Positions 25,710 through 34,599 of a stretch of 64,000 bases of DNA are shown in pieces. Under the pieces are notes generated by a model. It was given only the letters and a program-made list of their open reading frames with translations. It had not been told where the DNA came from and made no database searches. Each line of letters begins with the position of its first letter. The first letter of the stretch is position 1. Origin of the DNA: JADJNY01 sp046349615 (GTDB taxonomy: Bacteria > Planctomycetota > UBA1135 > GCA-002686595); contig JAXMBZ010000002.1 of the NCBI GenBank assembly GCA_046349615.1, positions 496,001 to 560,000 of the forward strand. Reading direction: 5' to 3'. Position numbers and translations under genes: made by a program.

Positions 25710-27518
25710 GTGACGAGCGCGCCCCTAACGTCGAGCACGCGCCGATCGAGCGGCCTCGCGAGGAAGCTCGCGGCCGTGCTCGTCCTCGTCGTCCTGCCGT
25801 TCTTCCTACGCGCGGCGCCCGTCGAGCACGGGTTGCCGCGCAACTACGTGCCCGACACGCACATGGTGCGCAGCGCGCTCGGCATGGCGAAGGAGAAGGA
25901 CCTCGTCCCGCCGGTCAATCGCTACTCGACCTATCCGTACTTCCTGCCGTACCTGCTCCTGCCGTGCTACGCGGCGCAGTACGCCGTCGGACGCGCGACC
26001 GGTGAGTGGAAGGGGAGCGGCGAGTACGGCGAGCACCTGCTCGACCACCCGGAAGACGCGCAGCTCGTCGGGCGCTGGCTCGTCGTGCTCTTCGGCGCGT
26101 TGACGCCGCTCGTCGTGTTCCGCGCGACGCGCGCGGCGGGGCTCGGACGCGGCGCGTGGGTCGCGGCGTTCCTCGTCGGCACGGGCCTGCTCCACGTGCA
26201 GTTCTCGACGCAGGAGCGCCCGTGGGTGCCGCTCGTCTTCTTCATGGCGCTCGCGGCGTGGCCTGCGGCGCTCTACGTCGAGTCGGGGCGCGCGAAGCAC
26301 CTCGTGCTCGCGAGCGCCTCCGCGGCGCTCTCGTTCGCGTGCCACCAGGGCGGCGCCCCCGCGATCGGCATCCCCGTGCTCGCGTGCCTGTTCGGACCGC
26401 TCGGATGGCGCGGGAGCGCGCTCGCGGAGCGCGTGAAGCAGCTCGCGCTCGTCGGGCTCGTCTTCGTCGTCGTCAGCGTGCCGATCGGGCATCCGTACTG
26501 GCTGCGCTACGGGCTCACGAGCGCCGCGGACTCCGTCGGCGGCGAGCTCGCGGCGGAGAAGGGCGGCGTGTCGATCGGCGGGCTTTCGATGGTGTACGGG
26601 ATGCGCCTCGACTCCGTGACGCGCCTCTCGCGCGCGTTCTTCGGGTACGACCCGGTGATCGTGCTGCTCGGCCTCGGCGGGTTCACGCTCGCGTGGCGCG
26701 AGAAGCGCGCGCGGCCGTTGATGCTCTTCGCGGTCGTGTGGGCCGCGGTGTTCCTGCCGCAGCAGTCGGACCACGTGCGGTACCTGCTCCCGCTCGCGCT
26801 CTTCCTCGCGTGGCCCGCGGGGCTGCTCGCGGAGCGCTTCCTCGCGCACAAGAACACGACCCTCGCGCTTGCGGCGCTGCTCGTCGTGCCGCTCGCGCAG
26901 GCGCTGCGCTTCGACCACGTGCTCGCTTCCAAGGACGTGCGCTTCGACGCGGAGGCGAAGCTCGCGGAGCTACCGCCCGGCGCCGTCGTCGCGATCGATC
27001 GCTTCGGGCCCGACGTGCCGCTCTCGCGCGCGGCGCTCGAACGGCTCGAGCGACTGCGCGGCGGGGGAGCGAAGTCCGCGGTGGACGGCGCGAACACGGG
27101 CGACGCGCTGCGTTCGCGCGAGCGGCGGCGACTCGAGCTCTTGAAGGCCGGCGTCGCGACCGACGCGGGCCCGGGCGTCGACGCGCTCGACGTGGAGGAG
27201 CTCCTCGACGTCGACCGCGACGGACACGTCTCCGTGCGCGAGGCGTTCCGATCCCGCGCGAGCTCGCCGCGCGAACTCGTGACCGCGCTCGGAGCGACGC
27301 ACGTGCTGCTCGTGAACCGCAGGCCCGCGCTCGGGCCGCCGATCGCGCGCGAGCTCGTCCCCGTCGGCGCGCGGCCCCTGTGGGTCGTCGATCCGTCGTC
27401 GAGCGCGGAGCATGCGACGCCCGAGTGCTTCCTGCCCGTCGAGATGGACTTCCCGCTCGTCGGCCTGTGGACGGTGAACCGTCCGGGGCCGTGGATGGCG
27501 CTCTACGCGCTCGAGTGA
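25710..27518 (+). CDS. GT-C fold membrane glycosyltransferase (PMT/ArnT-like) with an EF-hand loop
   Basis: A 602-residue polytopic protein resembling family 39-type (PMT_2) glycosyltransferases that use lipid-linked sugars at the outer face of the membrane. The first extracytoplasmic loop has the NYVPDTHMV segment with a candidate catalytic Asp. About ten hydrophobic segments run to residue 405 (for example LARKLAAVLVLVVLPFFL, LVGLVFVVVSVPIG, LALAALLVVPLAQAL). The soluble C-terminal part (about 410-602) contains a textbook 12-residue EF-hand loop, DVDRDGHVSVRE, at residues 500-511. GTG start, six bases after rho. Acceptor and donor are unknown. Confidence 0.72.
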   Translation: MTSAPLTSSTRRSSGLARKLAAVLVLVVLPFFLRAAPVEHGLPRNYVPDTHMVRSALGMAKEKDLVPPVNRYSTYPYFLPYLLLPCYAAQYAVGRATGEWKGSGEYGEHLLDHPEDAQLVGRWLVVLFGALTPLVVFRATRAAGLGRGAWVAAFLVGTGLLHVQFSTQERPWVPLVFFMALAAWPAALYVESGRAKHLVLASASAALSFACHQGGAPAIGIPVLACLFGPLGWRGSALAERVKQLALVGLVFVVVSVPIGHPYWLRYGLTSAADSVGGELAAEKGGVSIGGLSMVYGMRLDSVTRLSRAFFGYDPVIVLLGLGGFTLAWREKRARPLMLFAVVWAAVFLPQQSDHVRYLLPLALFLAWPAGLLAERFLAHKNTTLALAALLVVPLAQALRFDHVLASKDVRFDAEAKLAELPPGAVVAIDRFGPDVPLSRAALERLERLRGGGAKSAVDGANTGDALRSRERRRLELLKAGVATDAGPGVDALDVEELLDVDRDGHVSVREAFRSRASSPRELVTALGATHVLLVNRRPALGPPIARELVPVGARPLWVVDPSSSAEHATPECFLPVEMDFPLVGLWTVNRPGPWMALYALE

Positions 27519-27698
27519 GCGCGCGCTTTGGGCTCGCACGCCGCGTCCGAGCCGCGCGGCCCGAGCACGAGCCTCGCCCTCGACGGGGGCGCACCGTCGG
27601 CGCGTGCGGCCCTCTCCGCGCGCACGCCCCTGGGGCCCGCGTGCACGCCGAGACCTCCCGCGCGCGAACGCTCGCGCCGTTTCCCGCGACGAGTCGGG

Positions 27699-27726
27699 TT
27701 GCCGGTCGAGGCGAGCGCGGTACAAG
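27699..27726 (+). promoter_or_regulatory. candidate promoter of the 27798 lipoprotein gene
   Basis: TTGCCG (27699-27704), 16 bases, TACAAG (27721-27726). The gene starts 71 bases downstream of the -10. Confidence 0.4.
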
Positions 27727-27797
27727 GGGCTCGTCCCCGCGCCGCCCCGGCGCCCGCGGACGTCTCCGCATCCCCCCTGGTCGCCCACGAGGTACCC

Positions 27798-28604
27798 ATG
27801 CGCGTTCCGCCGCTCGGCTTCGTCGTTCTCGCCCTCGCGTCCTGCTCCGCGCTCGCGCGCGCGCCCTACGCGCCGCTCACGACCGTCCGCGACGTCGACG
27901 TCACGTACCGCGCGGAGCTCGCGCCCGCGCCCGTCGCCGATCGGACGCCCGCGCCCGCGAACGCCGGCGCTGCGGCGCCCGAAGGTCGCGCCGCGGGGGC
28001 GCCCTCCATTCGTCTTCGCGCCCGCTTCGTCCGCGTCGATCCCAAGCTCGAACTCGAGCTCTTCGGTTCGCGCGGCGTGGACGGTCGCGTGCTCGGGCGC
28101 GCCGAGTTCGACGCGACGTGCAACGAGGGCGTGGAGTCCGGGACGATCGCCCTCCTGTCCGAGCCGATGCTGCGCGTCGAGGCCGGCGTGCGCGCGTCGC
28201 TCGCCTTGCGCAAGCAGACGGCGTTCGTCCGAGCCTTCGAGATCACGCGCAGCCAGGACAGCCTGCTCGGCGATCCGCAGATCTCCGTCGCGGAGGAAGG
28301 GTTGGTCCTCGACGGCACGCCGCGTCTGCGCACCGAAGACGGCGCGGTCGAGCTCGACCTCGCGCTCGAGGCGAACTATCTCGCGCGCCCGCTGCACGAG
28401 CTCGACGCCTTGATCCCCGGGACGCGGTCGGCCGTCGTCGTGCTCCAGCTGCCGCTCGCGTTCGCGCAGCGGATGTCGGCGAAGGCCGCGCTCGCGCCGG
28501 ACGAGGTGCTCGTCCTGCGCGGGATCGTCGACGCGGAGGGGCGTTCGATCCTCGCGTGCGTCGAGAGCGAGGTCGCGGCGCCCGAGGCGGCGGTCGCGCG
28601 GTGA
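27798..28604 (+). CDS. predicted lipoprotein of unknown function
   Basis: A 268-residue protein of no family I recognise. The ATG at 27798 gives a lipoprotein signal peptide with lipobox LASC at residues 13-16. An Ala/Pro-rich stretch (about 40-65) leads to a beta-rich body with repeated hydrophobic strands (IRLRARFVRVDPKLELELFG, AVELDLALEANYLARPL, SAVVVLQLPLAFAQRM). The pattern of alternating strands recalls outer-membrane-associated beta domains, but this is only an impression. Convergent to the Nudix gene. Confidence 0.65.
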   Translation: MRVPPLGFVVLALASCSALARAPYAPLTTVRDVDVTYRAELAPAPVADRTPAPANAGAAAPEGRAAGAPSIRLRARFVRVDPKLELELFGSRGVDGRVLGRAEFDATCNEGVESGTIALLSEPMLRVEAGVRASLALRKQTAFVRAFEITRSQDSLLGDPQISVAEEGLVLDGTPRLRTEDGAVELDLALEANYLARPLHELDALIPGTRSAVVVLQLPLAFAQRMSAKAALAPDEVLVLRGIVDAEGRSILACVESEVAAPEAAVAR

Positions 28605-28714
28605 TCGCGGCTCGAACGGCGGGGGCGACCTGGGCTCGCACGCGAGCGCCGGGTCGCGCCGCCCGTCCGCGGGGGCGCGCGAGCGCGCGAGCGGCTCACG
28701 TGCGCGTCGCGTGC

Positions 28715-29359
28715 TCAGCGCGAGCGCCGCAACCAGTACATCAGCGACACCGCGGCGAACACGTCCTCGACGCGGCCCGAGTCGAGCAGCGCTTCGACTT
28801 CGCCGCGGGTGAAGCTCTGCACCAGGATCTGCTCGCAGTCCTCGGGCTCGTGCGCGCCGAGGCTCACGCAGTCCTTCGCGACGAACACGTGCGCGTAGTG
28901 ATCACTGATCCCGTTGATCGGGTAGAAGCCCGGGAGGCGCTCCCACGAACCCGCGCGGTGGCCGGTTTCCTCGCGCAATTCGCGCTCGGCGCAGAGCTGC
29001 GCTTCCTCGCCGTCGAGCATGCGGCCCGCGGGCACTTCCCAGTGCGTCTTGCCGTGCGGGTGGCGGTACTGCCCGATGAGCACGACCCGCCCGTCGGGGA
29101 GCACCGGCACGACCGCGACCGCGTCGGGGATCTCGATCACGTGGTACTCCTGCTCGCGGCCGTCCTTGAGCTGGATCCAGTCGCGGCGGAGTCCGCACCA
29201 GCGCGAGTGGTAGATGCGCTCCGTGCGCAGCGTCGGGAACGGCGCGAACGGCGCGGGATTGGGCGGAGCCTCGGGCGTCGAGCGTGCGCCGGTCGGAGAA
29301 GGCGCGCGCGGAGTTCCTCCGCGCGCGTCGTTCCCGCCGGACTTCGATTCGCGCGTCAC
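28715..29359 (-). CDS. Nudix hydrolase, ADP-ribose pyrophosphatase-like
   Basis: A 214-residue Nudix enzyme, probably cleaving ADP-ribose or a related nucleoside diphosphate derivative. The Nudix box is complete: Gly112-x5-Glu118-x7-Arg126-Glu127-x2-Glu130-Glu131-x-Gly133. The preceding strands (DAVAVVPVLPDGRVVLIGQY) and HPHGKTHWEVPAGRM are typical of the ADP-ribose subgroup. The first 40 residues are a Pro/Ala-rich tail and could reflect too early a start. The GTG at 29359 is four bases after the stop of the PDH E1-like gene, so the two are cotranscribed. Confidence 0.85.
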   Translation of the reverse strand: MTRESKSGGNDARGGTPRAPSPTGARSTPEAPPNPAPFAPFPTLRTERIYHSRWCGLRRDWIQLKDGREQEYHVIEIPDAVAVVPVLPDGRVVLIGQYRHPHGKTHWEVPAGRMLDGEEAQLCAERELREETGHRAGSWERLPGFYPINGISDHYAHVFVAKDCVSLGAHEPEDCEQILVQSFTRGEVEALLDSGRVEDVFAAVSLMYWLRRSR

Positions 29360-29363
29360 GGGC

Positions 29364-32282
29364 TCAGTGCTTCCCGTGCTCGCCGGCTTCGGGCCAGAGC
29401 GCGCGCCAATCGCGCTTCGCGTCGCTCGCGCGGCCCGCGAGCTTCGCGAGCAGAGCGGGGGAGACGCGCAGGTCCTCGAGCGCCGTGTCCGCGAGCACGC
29501 GGCCGCACGCTTCCACGATGCTGTCCGCGTCGAGGTGCTGGTACGCGAAGACCTCGTCGGGCCGGCCGCACTTGCTGAACTTGCGCACGGCGAGCGTCAC
29601 CTGCTTCACGCCGACGATCGAGCCGACGTTGTCGAGGAGGCCCGCTTCGCCGTCGCACACCGCGACGACCGGTACACGCCGGCCGGCGATCGAGACGAGC
29701 CCGGCTTCGCTCTCGCCTGCGCCCTCGACGGCGACGAGGTCGCCCGTGACGCCGAGGCCTTCACGCAGGTGGCGGTACTCGTCCTGCTCGCCGAGGATGC
29801 CGAGCAGGAGCTCCGGCGAGCTGACGACGATCACGTTCGCGAAGACGCCCTTGTCGAGCAGCGCGCGGCTCGCCTCGACGGCCTCCGTGACGAGCGAGCC
29901 CATGACGAACACCTGCACGACGTTGTCGCCGGGCTCGTAGCCCGCGTAGCCGCGCCAGTCGACGAGGTACCAGGCACCCGCGAGGCAGTCGCGGCGCACG
30001 CGCGCCAGGAGCTCCGCGTCGGGACGCGTCGGCACGCTCGCTTCGTCGAGCGCGTCGCCCCACTCCGCGCCCGCGCCCGCGGGCTTGAGCACGCCGTCGA
30101 ACGCCTGCTTGCTCGCCGCTTGCTTGCGCACGTTTTCGAGCAGGAGCGACTGCGCGATGCCGCGCGTGACGCCGCGCACGAGCACGCCGCGCCGGCCTTC
30201 GTTGTCGTCCTCCATCTGGCGCCGCACGGCGTCGGAGAGGATCCAGTCCATCTCGATCACGAACGCGGGCTCCCACGTGATCAGGTTCGGGATCTGGATG
30301 TCGCTCTTCCACGAGTGCTGCGCGCCCTCGGGCGAAAGCGTCACGCCCGACGGCGTGCCGAGGCACACGAACTCGGCGCCCCAGTAGAGGTTGTAGTAGA
30401 GCTGATCGAGCGCGCGTTTGATGAAGAAGTCGTAGACGGTCATCATCGGCATGAACGGCACGCCGATGTAGTGGCCCATCTTCCCGAAGGAGCCCGCCGC
30501 GCTCATGCAGTTCGCTTCCGCGATCTCGAAGCGGATGTGGCGCGTCCACGGATCGTCCGCGGTGATCAGGTCGGGGTGCTTCGGATCGAGCTTCAACGCG
30601 CGCGTCAGGCCCGCCTGGTGGTCGGGCCCGTAGATGCGCTGGTCGAGGACGGGCGAGATGTTCGTGCTCGTGCCGACGTCCGGCGAGAGCGTGAGGATCA
30701 TGTCCGCCGCCGTGCGCCAGCGCCGCTCGAGCGGCGAGAGCTCCTTCGCGCTCGAGAGGCCCGTCTTCGGGCCGCCCTCGTCCTCGGTGCCGATGCGCAC
30801 GAGCTTGGCGGCGATCTGGCCCCACATCCACTGCGTGTGCGCGATCGGGAAGAGCTTCGTGTCGATCTCGAGCGAGTCGGTCACGCCGCCGTCCTGCGCG
30901 ATGCGGCGGCGGACCTCGGCGCGGTTCTCGGCGCGCATCGCGAGCACGGCCTCGATGCCGCGGCGGAAGTGGTCGCGCCGCGCGGCGAGGTAGTCGGCCT
31001 CGGGCGAGCCTTGCAGGAAGAGCGCGAAGGGGTCCTCGACCGAGAGCCCGTTCTTCGCGAGGAGCGCGTGCACCTCGGACTCCTCGGGCAACGTCGAGTG
31101 GTTCGCGGGGTGCGCGCGGCACTCGAGGCCCCAACCCTTCAGCGTGTGCGCGACGAGCATGTACGGCGCGCTCGAGTCGCGCCGCGCCGTCGAGTAGGCC
31201 TCGACGAGCTTCTCCATGCAGTGTCCGCCGAGGTCGCCGAACGCGCGCACGACGTCCGCGTCGGAGAGCGAGCGCAGGAGCTTGTCGCACTCGGGCGCGC
31301 GCTCCGCGCCGAAGCGGCGCATCTCGCCGGCGTCGCCCGCGAGCATGAGCATCTGGAACTCGTAGTCGGTGAGCTTGCCCTCGAAGAGCTTCTTCAGCGC
31401 CGCGCCGCCGGGCCGCGTGAAGAGCTCCTCGCGGAACGCGCCGTGGCGGAGCTGGATCACCTTCCAGCCGTTCGCGATCGCGGTCTTCTCGATGCGGTCG
31501 CAGTCCGCGCCCGCGAGGCTGCGTTCGTTCGGGATGCGCGTGCCGTCGAGGTTCTGCCGGTTGTAGTCGACGATCCACGTCACGTTCGCGAGCTGACGCT
31601 CCGCGACGTCGGGCAGGCACTCGAGCAGCGAGCCCTCGCGGAACTCGCTGTCGCCCATCATGCACCAGAAGTGCACGTCGTCCGGCGTCTTCCAACCGTG
31701 GTCCTTCGCGTAGCGGTACGCGAGCGCGAGGTAGACCGCCGCGACGGGCGGGATGCCGACCGAGCCCGACGGGAGGAAGTGGAACGAGTCGGGGTCCGAG
31801 CGCGCGTGGTAGCTCTGGAACACCGGCTCCTCGCCCGGCGTCGGGAACTTGCGCAGGCGATGGAGCATCGCCTTCGAGTCCTCGGGTCCGTACCAACCGC
31901 CGCCTTCCGCGTCGGAGCGCTTGAAGAGCTGCAGTTGGTGGTGGAGCGTGTGGTCGACCGGCGACGCGTGCGGCTTGCAGCACACGAAGTCCTGCGGCTC
32001 GCGCGACACGAGGTGCAATGCGGCGAGCAGGTGCATCGACGATGCGCACGACGCGGGGTGACCGCCGACCTTCGGGTCGCCGCGCCGCTTGTCCACGCGG
32101 TGGTTCGCGAAGTGGATCATCGCCTGCGTCTGCGCGAACGCGCGCTCGACGATGCGGGTCAATACGGCGGACTGCGGAAGGGCGGTCGTGGCGGGAGTCA
32201 TCGGGTTCGGTCGGCTCGGTGCGGCCATCGGTGCGGCGGTGCGGAGCGCGGCGGGGGACCGGGGGAGCCCGTGCGCGCTCAC
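29364..32282 (-). CDS. pyruvate dehydrogenase E1-like thiamine diphosphate enzyme (homodimeric type)
   Basis: A 972-residue transketolase-fold enzyme most like homodimeric pyruvate dehydrogenase E1 (AceE), which decarboxylates pyruvate and acetylates the lipoyl group of E2. The substrate-side motif GGHPAS, the cofactor motif GDSEFREGS (about residue 211) through YNRQNLDG, a central pyrimidine domain (DITADDPWTRHIRFEIAEAN-like region) and a C-terminal domain are visible. E2/E3 genes are not adjacent, and the family also contains divergent members with other substrates. The GTG at 32282 lies nine bases after a TAGACT -10; ATG at 32228 or 32201 are alternatives, conservation beginning only near residue 35. 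Confidence 0.82.
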   Translation of the reverse strand: MSAHGLPRSPAALRTAAPMAAPSRPNPMTPATTALPQSAVLTRIVERAFAQTQAMIHFANHRVDKRRGDPKVGGHPASCASSMHLLAALHLVSREPQDFVCCKPHASPVDHTLHHQLQLFKRSDAEGGGWYGPEDSKAMLHRLRKFPTPGEEPVFQSYHARSDPDSFHFLPSGSVGIPPVAAVYLALAYRYAKDHGWKTPDDVHFWCMMGDSEFREGSLLECLPDVAERQLANVTWIVDYNRQNLDGTRIPNERSLAGADCDRIEKTAIANGWKVIQLRHGAFREELFTRPGGAALKKLFEGKLTDYEFQMLMLAGDAGEMRRFGAERAPECDKLLRSLSDADVVRAFGDLGGHCMEKLVEAYSTARRDSSAPYMLVAHTLKGWGLECRAHPANHSTLPEESEVHALLAKNGLSVEDPFALFLQGSPEADYLAARRDHFRRGIEAVLAMRAENRAEVRRRIAQDGGVTDSLEIDTKLFPIAHTQWMWGQIAAKLVRIGTEDEGGPKTGLSSAKELSPLERRWRTAADMILTLSPDVGTSTNISPVLDQRIYGPDHQAGLTRALKLDPKHPDLITADDPWTRHIRFEIAEANCMSAAGSFGKMGHYIGVPFMPMMTVYDFFIKRALDQLYYNLYWGAEFVCLGTPSGVTLSPEGAQHSWKSDIQIPNLITWEPAFVIEMDWILSDAVRRQMEDDNEGRRGVLVRGVTRGIAQSLLLENVRKQAASKQAFDGVLKPAGAGAEWGDALDEASVPTRPDAELLARVRRDCLAGAWYLVDWRGYAGYEPGDNVVQVFVMGSLVTEAVEASRALLDKGVFANVIVVSSPELLLGILGEQDEYRHLREGLGVTGDLVAVEGAGESEAGLVSIAGRRVPVVAVCDGEAGLLDNVGSIVGVKQVTLAVRKFSKCGRPDEVFAYQHLDADSIVEACGRVLADTALEDLRVSPALLAKLAGRASDAKRDWRALWPEAGEHGKH

Positions 32283-32291
32283 GAATCCGCC

Positions 32292-32297
32292 AGTCTA
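32292..32297 (-). promoter_or_regulatory. -10 element nine bases before the PDH E1-like GTG
   Basis: TAGACT on the minus strand, with TGGGCT (32315-32320) 17 bases upstream as a plausible -35. Confidence 0.5.
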
Positions 32298-32348
32298 TCC
32301 CCGCACGCAGGGCGAGCCCAGGGGGGAGGACCCGGCCCGCGGCTGCGG

Positions 32349-32354
32349 CACAAT
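32349..32354 (+). promoter_or_regulatory. candidate -10 element (CACAAT) eight bases before an ATG
   Basis: CACAAT ends eight bases before the ATG at 32363; no persuasive -35 was found. Confidence 0.35.
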
Positions 32355-32362
32355 GGTCCCGC

Positions 32363-34312
32363 ATGATCCGGGATCCGCTCTCTTCGTCCGTGCGCGCCGC
32401 CGTCTCGTCCCTCCTCCTCCTCGGCGCGTGCTCGACGCCCGCCGGAGAGCCGCCGAAGCCGGAGCGCGCGGTCGAGAGCCGCGTCGACGTCGCCCGCGCG
32501 CTGCTCGAAGTGCGCGCGCCCTCGAACCCCGTCGCGGGACGGGACGGCGAGCTCTACGTGCGCGACTGGCCCGACGGCGTGAACCAGGTCTGGCGTCTCG
32601 ATGCGCGCGGCGGCCGCTCCCGCTTGACCGCGTTCCCGGACGGCGCGAGCTCGTTCCTCCTGTCGCCCGACGGCACACGATTGCTCGTCTCCGCGGCGAG
32701 CGGCGGCAACGAAGAGGACCAGGTGTGGCTGCTCGCGACGGACGGCACGGCGTCCTCCACGGGCGCGACCGAGCCGCTGCTCACGCGCCCGCGCACCGTC
32801 TTCAAGCCGCAGCTCTGGCTTCCCGACTCGTCGGGCTTCCTGTACGTCGCGAACGCGACGAGCCCCGACGACTTCCATCTCCATCGCTTCGACTTCGACG
32901 CGCCGGGGAGCGCGCGCGGACGCTCGACCGAGCTCACGACGGCGGCCGGATCGTGGAGCGCGCAGGACGCGACCACGCGCGCGGAGCGCATCCTCTGCAC
33001 GCGCTTCGTCTCGGAGTCCGAGTCGTACGCGTTCGAGTTCGACGCCGCGTCGGGGACCTTCACGCCCGTCGGACCGCGGCCCGAAGCGGGCGAGACGTGC
33101 AACACCGCCTGCATCGGGTACCTGCCCGGCGAGCGCACGGCGCTCGTCGAATCCGACGCGCTCGACGGGCGCAAGCGAGTCTGGCTCCACGACCTCGAGG
33201 CGGGGCGGTCGACGCGTCCGCTCGCGCGGCTCGAGCGGCACGAGGTCGACGACACGCGCCTCTCGGAGGACCGCTCGCTCCTCGCGATCGCGTCGAACGA
33301 GGACGGGTACGGCGTGCTGCACGTCTTCCGTCTTCCGTCCTTCGAAGAAGTCGATCTGCCTCCGATCGAGCGCGGCGTCGTGACGCTCTCCGATCTGCGC
33401 GGCGGGAAGCTGCTCTTCACGCTCGCGAACGCGCGCACGCCGGGCGTCGCGTTCGAGCTCGCGCTGCCGAAGGAAGGCGCAGCCTCGCTGCGTCCGGTGA
33501 CGACGGCGGAGTCGGGCGGCGTCGATCTCGCGGCGCTGCGCGAGCCCGAGCTCGTGCGCTACCGTTCCTTCGACGGCCTCGAGGTGCCCGCCTTCCTCTA
33601 CGTGCCCGCGACGCGGCGCTCAGGCGAGCGCATCCCGTTCGTCGTGCACTTCCACGGCGGGCCGGAGGGCCAGCACCGTCCCGGCTTCGACCGCACCGTG
33701 CAGGCGCTCGTCGCGCGCGGCTACGGCGTGCTCCAGCCGAACGTGCGCGGCTCGACCGGCTACGGACGCGACTACCACCGGCTCGACGACGGTCGCAAAC
33801 GGTGGGACAGCGTGCGCGACGGCGTCGCGGCCGCGCGCTGGCTCGTCGAGCAGGGCTATGCGAGCTCCGGCCGCATCGCGTCGTACGGAGCGAGCTACGG
33901 CGGCTTCATGTCGGTCGCGACGGTGATCGAGGGCGGCGCGCTGTTCGGCGCGGGCGTCGACGTCGTCGGCATCGTGAACTTCGAGACGTTCCTCGAGGGG
34001 ACCGCGGGCTACCGTCGCGCGCTGCGCGCCGCGGAGTACGGCACGCTCGACGACCGCGCGTTCCTGCGCTCGATCTCGCCGCTCCTGCGCGCCGACGAGA
34101 TCCCTTGTCCGATGCTCGTCGCGCACGGCTTGAACGACCCGCGCGTCCCGATCGGCGAGGCGATGCAGCTCGTCGGCGCGCTGCAGCGGCGCGGCGACGA
34201 TCCCGAGCAGGTGTACTTCCGCGACGAAGGCCACGGGTTCCAGAAGCTCGAGAACCGCGCCTTGTTCGTCGGACGCATGCTGCGCTTCCTCGACCGGACG
34301 ATCGGGCGCTGA
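32363..34312 (+). CDS. S9 (prolyl oligopeptidase) family peptidase, lipoprotein
   Basis: A 649-residue serine peptidase of the S9 family. The ATG at 32363 gives a lipoprotein signal (SSLLLLGAC lipobox near residue 21), so the enzyme is probably tethered to a membrane facing the periplasm or exterior. Residues 40-400 form a beta-propeller (repeats such as SSFLLSPDGTRLLVSAASGG), which restricts access to oligopeptides. The C-terminal alpha/beta hydrolase domain contains HFHGGPEGQ, the nucleophile Ser511 in GASYGG, the Asp in HGLNDPRVP and the His in DEGHGFQ. Upstream and divergent lies the PDH E1-like gene. Confidence 0.88.
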   Translation: MIRDPLSSSVRAAVSSLLLLGACSTPAGEPPKPERAVESRVDVARALLEVRAPSNPVAGRDGELYVRDWPDGVNQVWRLDARGGRSRLTAFPDGASSFLLSPDGTRLLVSAASGGNEEDQVWLLATDGTASSTGATEPLLTRPRTVFKPQLWLPDSSGFLYVANATSPDDFHLHRFDFDAPGSARGRSTELTTAAGSWSAQDATTRAERILCTRFVSESESYAFEFDAASGTFTPVGPRPEAGETCNTACIGYLPGERTALVESDALDGRKRVWLHDLEAGRSTRPLARLERHEVDDTRLSEDRSLLAIASNEDGYGVLHVFRLPSFEEVDLPPIERGVVTLSDLRGGKLLFTLANARTPGVAFELALPKEGAASLRPVTTAESGGVDLAALREPELVRYRSFDGLEVPAFLYVPATRRSGERIPFVVHFHGGPEGQHRPGFDRTVQALVARGYGVLQPNVRGSTGYGRDYHRLDDGRKRWDSVRDGVAAARWLVEQGYASSGRIASYGASYGGFMSVATVIEGGALFGAGVDVVGIVNFETFLEGTAGYRRALRAAEYGTLDDRAFLRSISPLLRADEIPCPMLVAHGLNDPRVPIGEAMQLVGALQRRGDDPEQVYFRDEGHGFQKLENRALFVGRMLRFLDRTIGR

Positions 34313-34503
34313 ACCTCGAGCCTGCGGCGCGAGGGCGCGGAGCGCCGGGGAGGTCGAGGGGGCCGTCCCTTCGGCCGCGGAGCGCTCGCTCGCGACGGCT
34401 CCGCGGGCGACGCGGGCCTCCGTTCGGGAGGGTGCCGCGGGGGCAGGCCGGAAGCGCGTCCCAGGGAGCGGTGCCGTGCCCGTCCAACCGCAGGAAAGCA
34501 CCG

Positions 34504-34517
34504 TTTCAGGTCTGAAA
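34504..34517. promoter_or_regulatory. AT-rich dyad upstream of the PPC lipoprotein gene
   Basis: TTTCAG and CTGAAA flank a 2-base centre. It stands out as AT-rich in a GC-rich gap, 82 bases before the ATG at 34600, and could be an operator. Confidence 0.35.
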
Positions 34518-34599
34518 TCTCTCCAGGCAGGGGAAGGCCCCATCCGATTCCGCACGCGGTTGGAACCGAACCCCTGAATCCCCTTCACCGAGAGACTTC

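Noticed and set aside
34313..34599. Gene between the S9 peptidase and the PPC lipoprotein
   Set aside because: No open frame with a domain or ribosome site; treated as intergenic with a dyad.
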